From positions 18,816,438 to 18,880,437 of the forward strand of contig NC_051444.1 in the NCBI RefSeq assembly GCF_001649575.2: a stretch of DNA of 64,000 nucleotides, written 5' to 3'. Position 1 is the first letter of the stretch. Every line of letters starts with the position of its first letter. The notes beneath the pieces were generated by a model. It saw nothing but the letters and a program-made list of their open reading frames with translations, ran no database searches and was not told where the DNA came from. Of the stretch, positions 23,801 through 32,842 are shown piece after piece. The stretch comes from Kryptolebias marmoratus (Eukaryota; Chordata; Actinopteri; Cyprinodontiformes; Rivulidae). A program made the translations under genes and the position numbers.

Positions 23801-26800
23801 AGACAAGACAGTGGAAGATGGTTACTTATTGTGTTATTATCAGACATGCAGCATAAGATCCTGTGTATTTACATTTCAAACTCTAAGCTCAAGCATAGCA
23901 CCAATATTGAGCTTTTTTCCATTCCTTTTTTGAGACAAAACATCTTTGAATGCTCTTTTTTCCCTTTTGGCCCTGTGTCACAGGACTTCTCTTACTAAAA
24001 GTGTCGATCTTCTCCCCCATTGATTATTCTAACACTTATTTGCCACATAAAATGGCTGACAACAGGCAAAGAAAATGTTGGAAACTAGTCTAGAAAAACC
24101 TGATCCAACACATCTGGGAACAAGGTGTTTGTCCAGCAAACAGCCAAAGTCAAAGAAAGAGCAGCAGATTTGGACCTGTGAGTAGCTGCTACAAAAACAA
24201 ACCCAGTTAACAGACTGTGGAAATTGTTTCTGTCATTAGTTCCTTGCATCAGTTCAATAAGCCTAAAACTTGGTAAAATAACACAGCCATTCCGCTGGTA
24301 GTTCCACTAGCAGAGTTATGACATTAAAACTTAAAAAGAACAGTGAGGAAGGAGTTATTTTAACACCAATCTGCAGCCTCTTGGCACCTGAAGCCCAAAG
24401 AACCCACTAAAGGCATCCAGGCAGGCCGTGGCTGCAGACAATTCCTGAAATGTGGTGCACAGAGAATGTTATCTGCGCTGACGGTGAGCATGTTACAGCC
24501 TCTGACACTGTCCTGCTCCGATAAGCTGCTGGAGACTCCATCCCCACTGAGTCTGTAATAGGTTGGCCCGCTCACACTGAATCGGGGAGCGAGCGCGAGG
24601 CAGGCGCTCTGCCCACTGGCACCGAGGACGGAAGGGAGGCTGAGAGAGGCCATACAGAACGTGGGGGCTGGGGTCCACCGAGAACACAGCTGCACAGGGC
24701 GAGGCCTGAACGTTTCACCGAGCTCATTTTGAAACGCACACATCCTCCACGGCCCCCCCGGGCTCCAGGATCCTCATTAACTCTATCTCCATTATCTTGC
24801 AACGAAGTGTCGTAGGTGGGAGTATGAGGCACCGCAGGCACGTTGTCAGAGCGGACCACCCGGATGGCAGAGCTAAATAACAGAATGGATCTGGAACTCC
24901 TCCGTTTTATTTATTTACGGCCTTATTTAGGCTTTGTCAGCAGAACTCAGAAACACTGCTGTTGACCGTAATAAATGGGCATCTGGTTGAAAATACCAAC
25001 AGAAAAACTGTAACCGGCAGAGATGATTTACCTGTAGATCTAAGAAACCCTGAGCTGAAATGTGTCTCAAGCTCATAAGTAGTCAAAATTTGCATAAAAA
25101 TAAGATATTTTACAATATAAATAAGTTGCAGACACAGCAACTTCAAAAGAGCAACTTGCTTATGTGTAAAAACTGAGTAATGGATGACATTTTTATCATT
25201 CGCTTCCAAAAGTCAAAGGAAAGGAGGGCGATAATGTTTAATTTGCCAATGTGGCTGTCTGTTAGCAAAATATCTCATGAACCACTTGACAAATTTTGTT
25301 AAGAAACATGCAGAAAGCAATCACTGGACCTACATCTACAACCGATAAACTTTTGGAGTCAACCGGATGCAAGATGGCTGCTGCAGCTAACTGTACTTGA
25401 AAAGCACAAAAATGACTACAGCTCTGTACGTTTTACAGACATTGAGCTAAAAATGGACGTAGTCCTAGCTGAGAGTTGTCCACAACACATACTCTGAGTG
25501 TGAGATTGTGCGTAACGTTATTCTTCAAGGTTTGACCAAAACTGCTGAAACTCTGACGCTCCTCGACGTTATAGATGATCTTAGTCTGCTGGGTGATATG
25601 CATCCCTTCAAGGAAGGCCAGGCTTTTAATTTGAAGGTTTAAAGACTGAGAGAATCATCCCGACACGGACGTTCTGGCCTTTGTTGATTGTAAGATAAAT
25701 AAATGAACTAATAATAATGATAAAAAAAGATAAGAGGAAAAATGACTGCGGGTTCAATCCTGCTATTCTAGGTCACGTCGCTTCGTTTCTACATCACTTC
25801 TCACAAAGGCTAACACACCAAATTCGAAGCAGAGAAAAAGGCCATCTGTCACACAGAGCTGAAATCAGCAGCAGAGACTCACCACATCTTTAGCGAGGTG
25901 ACTCAGGCAGGGTGACCACAACAAGGCCAGTGTCAGAGACAATAATATGCGCCCAAAGAGTCTATTTATCGCCAACGTTCTTCAGAACGAGGCCTCGCTT
26001 AGCTGTCAAAACAACCCGAGTTCCCCCCCAAAAAACTGGAAAGCTGCTTTCTTTGAAAATCTGCGATTGCGTCACGTGGATTTGGCAGACTTGTCAGGCG
26101 TTTGCTCACGCCGCTGCTTTGAGCTCATCTCAGGGGTTTTCTGACTGGACTTGGATCTGGAGTCTGGAGAGGCACGCTTGGAGAGAAACTCCTGTCCCGG
26201 GGATCTGTTCGAAAAATAATTGTCGCCCGGTGCCTGCAGGCGCGTTTGTCCTGTTCGTTTTGTCTTAGCTGCCAGGATCAGGCTGATTCAACATGGCCGC
26301 CACGTCCAACTGTCCTTAAAAACCACAAACATGTCTGTAACTCAGTCAGTTTTACAGATGTTGAGCTGAAATTTGGCGTGTTAGGAGCTGAGAGCCAATC
26401 ACAAGCCGTACTTCAGTGCACACGACCTTTGTTTTAAACTTTAGCAGGAACTGTAGGGAGTCAACCCTGTCTGTTAGCAAAATATCCCATCAACCACTGG
26501 ATGGATTCTAATGAGACTTTCAGAATGCAATGACTGAACGTACATTTACAATTTATTAAGATTTGGAGGAAATCCAGTTTCAGATTGCCACCACAGCAAA
26601 TGGACATAAGCCAAGACAGGAGTAGCTACAACTCAGTCAGTTTTAAGGATACGGAGCTAAAACTCTACGAGGTAGTAGCTGAGAGTCACTCAGAACACCT
26701 GCTCTGAGGGTGAGGGTGACACTTTCAAGGTTTGACCAAAACCAGATGTAACTCGTAGATGTGAGACGAGCCGAGTATGGAAGGTGGCGGGTGACGCACA

Positions 26801-28599
26801 TTCCTCCGAGGACTTTTAATTTGCGACCTGGCATCTTTACAGCCAAAGTATCCACTTAGTGTATGGTCAACTGTGTCCGTAAAGGAGTGTGTGATCAGAA
26901 ACAAATAAAAAGCCAGGAGTTATTGGTGTCAGGAGGCGCTGAGCGGGCACAGCTCTCCATCAGCAGCAGCATCGGGGTTGCTGACACCAGGCAGGTTGCC
27001 TCAGTGGATTCACGCTGGTGATGCCAGATTGTGAGCCTATCATCTGCAGCCTCAGCACAAATGAAGATTCATCAGACAATTTTTTTTCATTCTTCTTCCT
27101 GGTCTTTTTTTTGTGCTCCAGTCCTTAAAAAGTCATTTTTTCTTTTCTTTGTGAGCCCACACCTGCTGCAGCTTCACAGCTCCAACCTGACAGGGTTCTC
27201 AGCTGCTGGAGTCCCCCCCTCCACCTCCACCCCCACCCCCCAAAATCAGTCCGAGCCCGGGAGAACGTGTCGAGCATTCTGAGGCGCTCCTCTCTCCTCT
27301 CCACAGCTGCAGAGGCTGAACCATCGCAGCTCCTTTACAGTCACTGAAACCTCACTTGTTCTTTTTTCCCCCTGAAGCTTTAGAAGAGCAAGAGACACCA
27401 CACACACACACCACCCTCCCCGACCCTTTAATCAGCAGGTTGTCGCTGATTAGCTGATCTGTAACTGTTCGGCTGGAGATTTGAAAACTAAACCCCGACT
27501 GTTTAAAACACGCACACAGGAACGCGGCTCCGCGAGGTGGAGCTGATTAAACTCTCTGCTAATGAATTAGCCAATTAGCTAAAGCGGAATATCGCCCTCA
27601 ATTCCGGAGTTTAATGACACGCGCACATATATTTAAAAAATAAAGGGGAAAAAAGTGGCTATTTACGCGCGAAATTAAAGCAGCTTTAGAAAGTGTCCCC
27701 CCCCGCCCCTTACCTACCTACAGCCCCATTCCCACTCAAAACCACCCCCCAAACCCAGGTGTGGCGCGAGACGAGAAAAAGAGGCTGGAGGTTGGGCGCG
27801 TGGCGCGGACGTCTTCCGGGTGTGACTGACTGTCATGTCACACCTGGAGCGTTTCCACTGCAACGGAGAGGGGGGTGAAGGGGGGTAAAAACACGGTCTC
27901 CCGCCCGGAGCCTGGAGGAGGAGGCGTGAAGTTTAACACTGAGAACCCAGAAAAGAAAAAAGGAGGCTTTCCTTTGAGGCGCTTTAAATGGCAGCATGTT
28001 TACCATAAAGATGACCCTCATCTGAGCAGATTATAGCGGCTCCCATACAGCTCCATGATGGTTTCTGTCTTATTCTTTTTTTTATTATTATTATTTCAAA
28101 TAGTATTTGACCTTTGCTGTCAGCAGGATCATGACTCAGATTTGATTTAAGCAGTTTTTATTTTGGTTCATCAGCATCATACGGACTGAAATAGAACCTC
28201 TTCTAATTCTTTAAACGTACGAACCAGATCTCCAATTTGGGAGTTTTCTCCTCAGTTTTGCTTTTCTTTTAACCAACCAGACAGACAGATAAAGGCAAAC
28301 AGTGAAGGACCTGTGTGTGTGTGTTTATGGCAGAAACCAGCAGGTGAATCCTGACCTCAGACGCCGATGTGACCAATAAAAACCAGATGATGCGTTCGCG
28401 GCAGATGAAATGGAAGCTGAATACTGTGTTTATAATAGACAGGAGCGCATTGGTGTCATTAGTTTTACTTTGACTGCTCGCAGAAATGCGCGTCACTGAC
28501 GATCTGAGCATAAAATACAAGAGAAGGACAGAAAAGTAAAGCCATGACGCGCGGCGCACATTACAGGCGCAGCTCAGCGTTTAACTCACCTCTGTGCAT
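10103..28599 (-). CDS. neto2: neuropilin and tolloid-like 2 (kainate receptor auxiliary subunit), complete, 10 coding exons
   Basis: Single-pass membrane protein that, in mammals, binds kainate-type glutamate receptors and slows their desensitisation. Exons 28590-28599, 23419-23475, 23152-23295, 20908-21156, 20331-20378, 19535-19662, 15297-15525, 11832-11945, 11588-11718 and 10103-10855 total 1863 nt, 620 residues, with matching phases and GT/AG ends. Order: short signal peptide (about 1-18), CUB1 (about 38-152), a 16-residue linker exon, CUB2 (about 171-286), LDL-receptor class A module with six cysteines (about 290-326), transmembrane helix (about 343-363), then a long cytoplasmic tail. The tail has family marks [17 protein letters not shown] and [15 protein letters not shown] and ends SISMDF, typical of Neto2 rather than Neto1. 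Human NETO2 is 525 residues. Most of the excess is a glycine-rich block at about 520-593. Confidence 0.97.
10187..10408 (-). repeat. neto2: glycine-rich coding repeat in the neto2 tail
   Basis: In frame it reads imperfect units such as [14 protein letters not shown] and [14 protein letters not shown]. On the plus strand it is a run of CCNCC words. Its imperfect periodicity suggests old local duplication. It keeps frame with conserved sequence at each side. Confidence 0.9.
10856..11587 (-). other. neto2: neto2 intron 9
   Basis: AT-rich intron between the transmembrane and tail exons. No other feature recognised. Confidence 0.7.
11588..11718 (-). CDS. neto2: neto2 coding exon 9 (transmembrane helix)
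   Basis: Encodes [20 protein letters not shown] and [17 protein letters not shown]: one membrane-spanning helix followed by a basic stop-transfer cluster. Ends AAG|GTAACT in phase 0. Confidence 0.98.
11832..11945 (-). CDS. neto2: neto2 coding exon 8 (LDL-receptor class A module)
   Basis: Six cysteines in the pattern [35 protein letters not shown], with the acidic DEN calcium-binding end. The module lies just outside the membrane. Confidence 0.98.
11946..15296 (-). other. neto2: neto2 intron 7
   Basis: A 3.35-kb intron. The part around 12830-13000 is faintly like the reverse strand of a fish Tc1-like element but too weak to call. The rest shows only short chance open frames. Confidence 0.6.
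15297..15525 (-). CDS. neto2: neto2 coding exon 7 (rest of CUB2)
   Basis: Encodes [20 protein letters not shown], then [18 protein letters not shown] and a conserved [20 protein letters not shown]. Very close to mammalian Neto2. Confidence 0.98.
15526..18007 (-). other. neto2: neto2 intron 6, part distal to the Tc1 copy
   Basis: No gene. It has a short (TG)n run near 17317-17333 and a TGTAAATTTACA palindrome just before it. Confidence 0.6.
18008..19300 (+). mobile_element. Tc1/mariner-like transposon, nearly full length, inactive
   Basis: The ends form an inverted pair: CATTCACTGACAAAAA at the left and CATTCTCTGACAAAAA on the opposite strand at the right, 1293 bases apart, which is normal Tc1 size. 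The interior reads as a decayed transposase with stops and frameshifts. The clearest piece is [17 protein letters not shown] near 18700, where the first catalytic Asp (normally DES) is Asn. It lies antisense to neto2 inside intron 6. Confidence 0.85.
19535..19662 (-). CDS. neto2: neto2 coding exon 6 (start of CUB2)
   Basis: Encodes [20 protein letters not shown] and [16 protein letters not shown]. Begins CUB2 with its first disulfide pair; phase 1 in, phase 0 out. Confidence 0.97.
20222..20301. other. assembly gap (80 N)
   Basis: Unresolved bases in neto2 intron 5, flanked by C8 on the left and C6A7 on the right, so it probably masks a C-rich homopolymer or simple repeat. It lies 29 bases from exon 5. 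Confidence 0.99.
20331..20378 (-). CDS. neto2: neto2 coding exon 5 (inter-CUB linker)
   Basis: A 48-base exon encoding [16 protein letters not shown] between the CUB domains. An assembly gap of N bases lies 29 bases beyond its donor, inside the intron. Confidence 0.95.
20379..20907 (-). other. neto2: neto2 intron 4
   Basis: Contains the (TC)n microsatellite at 20794-20869; otherwise nothing recognised. Confidence 0.7.
20794..20869. repeat. (TC)38 microsatellite
   Basis: 76 uninterrupted bases of TC. Read from the minus strand it makes Arg-Glu repeats that extend the exon 4 open frame artificially. Confidence 0.99.
20908..21156 (-). CDS. neto2: neto2 coding exon 4 (rest of CUB1)
   Basis: Encodes [20 protein letters not shown], then [18 protein letters not shown] and [17 protein letters not shown]. 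The E/D/D pattern is the calcium-binding CUB type. The donor CAG|GTGAAT is only 38 bases from a 76-base (TC)n tract. Confidence 0.97.
21157..23151 (-). other. neto2: neto2 intron 3
   Basis: A 2-kb intron; (GT) and (CA) short runs near 21985 and 22162. No gene or recognised mobile element. Confidence 0.65.
23152..23295 (-). CDS. neto2: neto2 coding exon 3 (start of CUB1)
   Basis: Encodes a short Gly/Pro linker, then [20 protein letters not shown] and [12 protein letters not shown], with the first two CUB cysteines and the SPNYP signature of CUB domains. Confidence 0.97.
23419..23475 (-). CDS. neto2: neto2 coding exon 2 (signal peptide)
   Basis: Encodes [18 protein letters not shown]: the hydrophobic core of the signal peptide and the likely cleavage region after Ala-Leu-Ala. 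Phase 1 at both ends; acceptor CCGCAG, donor GTGAGA. Confidence 0.92.
25250..25640 (+). repeat. teleost interspersed repeat, copy A
   Basis: Starts GTCTGTTAGCAAAATATCTC, then CATGAACCACTTGACAAATT, ATCTACAACCGATAAACTTT, a GCAAGATGGCTGCTGCAGC block, ACTCTGAGTGTGAGATTG and GGTTTGACCAAAACTGC. The same blocks recur in order in copies C, D and E in this window. Similar sequences are common in fish by my recall; the class is unclear and no coding region is seen. Confidence 0.75.
26272..26415 (+). repeat. teleost interspersed repeat, partial copy B
   Basis: Contains CAACATGGCCGCCACGTCC, AACTCAGTCAGTTTTACAGA and GAGCTGAAATTTGGCGTG, the middle section of the family in copies A and C. Confidence 0.65.
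26465..26825 (+). repeat. teleost interspersed repeat, copy C
   Basis: Opens TGTCTGTTAGCAAAATATCC and continues with CAACCACTGGATGGATTCTA, AACTCAGTCAGTTTTAAGGA, GTAGCTGAGAGTCACTC and AAGGTTTGACCAAAACCAG, paralleling copy A 1.2 kb away. Confidence 0.75.
28590..28599 (-). CDS. neto2: neto2 coding exon 1 (10 nt coding)
   Basis: ATGCACAGA plus one base, followed by GTGAGT. Joined to exon 2 it gives [19 protein letters not shown], a plausible signal peptide resembling the mammalian Neto2 start. G is at -3. A CA/GA microsatellite lies a few bases upstream. Confidence 0.85.
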
Positions 28600-29060
28600 T
28601 TCCTTTGTGTGTGTGTGAGTGTGTGTGTGAGAGAGAGAGTGGGATTCCAAAGCGCCTCTCTAAAAATGCCCTCCCATTATGTCCGCTGTAAACGGATCCA
28701 CGAGGGGTTTTCTTTTCTTTTTGTCTTTCTTTCTCTAAATCCAACTTTTTAGCAGCAGCAGCGGTAAATCCATTGCGCAGAGCCGCGCCACTGGCGGCGA
28801 TGAGCTCCGGTTCCGACGGTGATCCCGCCTCCGTTTGGCCGCTACAGACGCGCGCTGCCGAGAGCCGAGCCAGGCATGTTCACGCCGAGAGCCCAGCTCC
28901 CAGCCGGGGCACGCTGCCGAAAGAGGACATGTGGCGAGGCTGGGCAGATCCAGGAGCGGCTGGTGCGCACGGAGAGGCGGCTGTCCAAAAAAAGCGCAGG
29001 AGGATGGCTGGGTGGATGGATGGATGGATGGATGGAGGGAGGAGGAGGAAGAGGAGGAGA
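28600..29060 (-). promoter_or_regulatory. neto2: neto2 5' UTR / CpG-rich promoter region
   Basis: Upstream of the neto2 start codon the sequence is CpG-rich at about 28770-28990, preceded by a CA/GA microsatellite at 28606-28640 that ends seven bases before the ATG. A (TGGA)n run lies at about 29010-29033. No TATA box is clear. Open frames here have no family resemblance and are treated as noncoding. Confidence 0.5.
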
Positions 29061-29588
29061 GACAGGCTCTACTCTCCGAACCACAGCTAAACTAAGGAGC
29101 TCTGCTGAACGAGGCTCATTTAAGCCTTGGGTGTTGCTTACATCAATCAGCGGCTTCGTCAAGTTACACACAAGCGAGGTGGTCACGCTTCCGGATCAGA
29201 CTTTTATTTTTTAATAGACCCTCAAAAGTCTGCAAATGTCAATAGAGACGGAAGTAACAGAAAACGCATCTAATGTGCATTTTAGGAAATTATTTTAGAC
29301 TAGTTAAAGAACCTATGGCACAGTCAAACAAACAAAGAATTAAGAGATTACATTTCTCCTCTTTTTTCTTAGTTATTAAACGTTGCAATTAACAGAAATT
29401 ACATCAACAAATTAATTCATTATGATGAACTGAGAGAAAAATGTTTAAAGTCAAAATCCAGTTCTCTTAGTCTCCAAGCTGGATTTTGCGTTTGGATTTT
29501 TTTAAATTGCTTTTATTTTTAAAGGACTTCCGGTTTGGTTCTACTTTTTTCTTTGCAACTTACTACAGCTTGGAGCCTACTAACTTCT

Positions 29589-29642
<54 letters not shown>

Positions 29643-31116
29643 CATCAGCTGGGATGCTCCTGAAGGCGCCCAGCCTCTCTCTCTCCCACACACACACACC
29701 CTTACTTTCAGCTGCAGAGGCAGCAGGTTGGCTCTCACCAGGCATCGGGCTGCTTCCTGAAGTGTGGAGCCGGGGCCCCTGCACAGGGATGCTCCTAACG
29801 GCCTCCAGGGGTCCTTTGGAAAATTAAAGGCCATTTAATTTCACTGATGCTGAACTCATTACACATCTCCTCCACGGTGTTCCCGGCTGCAACATAAACA
29901 ATATGCTCCTACTAAGCATCTTCAGGGGGAAGGTTTTTTTTTTTGCCAAAGTACTGCAGTTCTAGGACCTCCTGTGCAACAATTTTATTTTAATTAGAAG
30001 CTTCGAGGGCAGCGAAACACGCAGAAGACAGGAAGCAAATCGACATATTGACTTACGCAGAAGAAACATTTATTTTAATCACAGCCTCAAGTAAACACAT
30101 TTAGATTAAACGTTCATTTGCAAGTTAAATCCACCACATAAAATAAATCACACACACACACACACACATACTCAGTGTTAAACATTAGGTTTAAAAAAAA
30201 TGCAAACAACTTGAACAGACGTAAGGTCGTTTGGGGAAAATAAATATCCTGACAAGTCAGGGGCCTTAAAACAGAAAACTACACCTTGAATCACATTAAA
30301 CTGTTTCATTCAGCAGGACAAACAAGTTTCAGAATTTCGGCTGAGCCTCGATGCAGCAGCTTTAGATATTTACAAGACCTTTTTGGCACTCCCTTGATGA
30401 GATCTGTGATACAATCAACTCGGGGGAAGATGACTTTGCACTCGGCTAATCTGAAGTTCAGCCATCATTTTTGGGGAGATTGGAAGCAGGAAAATGTTCC
30501 CCTGCATCAATACTGCATCAATAGCATGTTTCCACTTTATTTAAAAATTGCCTCCAGTTGCAGCTGCAGATGCAAGGCTCAGATTAATAACAGAGGATTC
30601 AGATCACTTTTAGTTCACAAAAAATGTCAGAAGTAAACAGAATGTAAAGACAGGAGACAGTAACACGTGTGCGTTTAAAGTTCAACGTGCCAAAGGTGCT
30701 TCAGATCCGGTGAAAATATTATAATAAGCAGCAGGATTTTCATGTTTGGTGTCAAATGTTTGATGTTTCAACAGGAGATCCTGTTATTTTGTCACCATTC
30801 TAATAAAACTAAAACTCATGCCGCTAATTAAAATCAGTCCAAAAGAAATCACTGCTTTAAACTTCTCAGGGAACTTCCAGGTCCTTGTTGAGTCTCCTGT
30901 TCTTCTAACACAGGAATAAATCAATCAGACGAAAAAAAAAAATTCACATTTCACTCATGGACCCCCCCAAAAAAACTAGTTCTGTGGCAGATAAGGATCA
31001 ATTTATTGGCTTTTGGAATGAGTGAATGAAAAGTGTGTGACGAGAAGAAGAAGGTGTTTGATTGGCGAATGAAGCGAGGAGAGGAGGATGTGCTCCCATC
31101 ATGCAGTTCTGCTCCC
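29061..31116 (-). other. neto2-itfg1 intergenic region and itfg1 3' UTR
   Basis: Spans from the neto2 upstream region to the itfg1 stop codon. Minus-strand AATAAA occurs at 31002-31007, 110 bases after the itfg1 stop, and again at 30068-30073; either could end the transcript. A (CA)n run lies at about 30149-30168. No other gene seen. Confidence 0.6.
29593..29641. repeat. (TC)n microsatellite
   Basis: About 49 bases of uninterrupted TC in the neto2-itfg1 intergenic region. Confidence 0.98.
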
Positions 31117-31176
31117 TCACATGGCATCAAAATGAAAACGGTGGGCTTCCTGCCTCTTCTCTCGGTCATCTGCTTT
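31117..31176 (-). CDS. itfg1: itfg1 last coding exon
   Basis: Encodes KADDREKRQEAHRFHFDAM and TGA, the conserved ITFG1 C-terminal tail. Acceptor TTCCTCAG. Too short for an ORF scan; found by matching the tail. Confidence 0.97.
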   Translation of the reverse strand, partial: KADDREKRQEAHRFHFDAM

Positions 31177-32809
31177 CTGAGGAACAGACACAAACACAGA
31201 AACAATCTTAGTTGGTTTTAAATGTACGTCTCTGAATAGCTGAAGTGGCGCACAGAACGGATGCTGATGTTCTGGACAAATTCTGCCACTGACAACAGAC
31301 TGACAGCTGTTTAGGCAGGTGTAAATGAAACTAAAACTCGATCAAAACACCTTTTATAACAAACACTGTGACAAAATAGATGGTAATTCACACAGTAGTT
31401 TGAAACATGAATGATTCAACAACCTGTTTGGAGACTCGCACTGTGTCAAAGATACAAAAAAATAAAAAATCGGGGAGCTGTAAAATCTTACGAAAAACAA
31501 AATTTTCATCCATCCTCTGTACCAGTCCTACAGGGTTGGTGCTTATCTCCAACAGTGAGCAGGTCAGAGTTTGGGTACGCCTTGGACAGGTCACCAATCC
31601 ATCTTTGGACCAATACTGAGACACGCTAGGAAACCATACACACTTCCACACACTTAAGACCAGTTTTAGAATCTCTAATTAACCTGGCATGGATGTTTTT
31701 TTACTGCAGGAGGAGAAAACCATCCATTTCTGTCTTATATCTATTTTTAATAAATCAAACACAAATTTAGCAAATGCACAAAATAATAAAAAAAGAGTGC
31801 CGATTTAAACTAATACAAGAAATTGAAAGTTTAGAGCAGTAAAATGTACAGAATGTGGTTCTCCATTGCGTTGCTGCATTCTTCAGAATGGGAGCCTGTT
31901 GATGTGTTTAACATGAACAGAAGCACAGATTCCACTGAACCATCACTGAGTCAGGCTTTAGGATTGTGAGTTCATAATAAACCAAGGAGGCATCTTTACC
32001 ACAGAGCCTGAAGAATAAAGACCACGATTAAAAAAAAAGAAAAAAGAATTTCAGTTCTTCATCCTTCGAGCCACAGGTATGAGCTCAGGTCCAGAAAAGG
32101 CAGCAGTGCTTTTTGAATCTTGCGTGTTTGTGTTTTATGCATTTTATTTCAGAACTCTAGGTCACATTGTTGGATGCAGAGCTCAACTGTGGTGTTCAGA
32201 AAGTGTCATTGAGCCCGTGCAATTATTTTCAGGATGGAATTTAGTCTTTTTTCTTTTTCTTTTAACCAAAGTGCTGCCTGAAGGCCCAAAGTTCACAGCC
32301 ATTCTGTTCTGATATTCAGCCTCATCTCTGGTGTATTGAGATTTCTCTGAGTTCTTTGAATCTTTTCTGATAAACTACAACAAATTATGTTTTGAAATTT
32401 CACACCATCAGTCAAAACCTAGGTCACACATTTCACACACAAGTTTGAAAGAGGTCGTCTGTCCACACCTGCAGCCTCTCTGAGATCCTTTTGAAATGTC
32501 GACAACATGTTAGAAACCTGAAGTCCGTTCTACCAGGTGATTTGTTCACCTAACCTGTTTAAATAGCAATTTTAAAACTCAACATGAGAAAAAAAAAGTG
32601 TCATAGTGTCTTTATATCTTAAACTTGTTTAAAATCTGAAGAATGTAAAAAAAAAAAACTGTGGAGCATTTGCAGTTTTATTTCACACAATGGTCAAACT
32701 TTGTTGGACAAATAATTTCACCTTTCATCCAAAACATCTTTGATATTGAAGAGAAGTCCATTTGCTTCTATTAAACCACTTGGGATTGCCATGTCATGGA
32801 TAATGGAGA

Positions 32810-32842
<33 letters not shown>

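Larger units (their letters stand above)
23476..28589 (-). other. neto2: neto2 intron 1
   Basis: Long first intron. It holds GC-rich islands (about 24500-24760, 26040-26230 and 27690-27930) and at least three copies of a fish interspersed repeat (entered separately). No exon was found; the islands could be enhancers or alternative first exons. Confidence 0.6.

Noticed and set aside
25741..25775. GGTTCAATCC word resembling a tRNA B box, suggesting a SINE or tRNA
   Set aside because: No A box or cloverleaf could be found around it; a similar lone word occurs at about 8887.
28773..29214. Overlapping open frames in the CpG-rich region upstream of neto2
   Set aside because: CpG islands have few stops by composition; no family resemblance and frames are low complexity.
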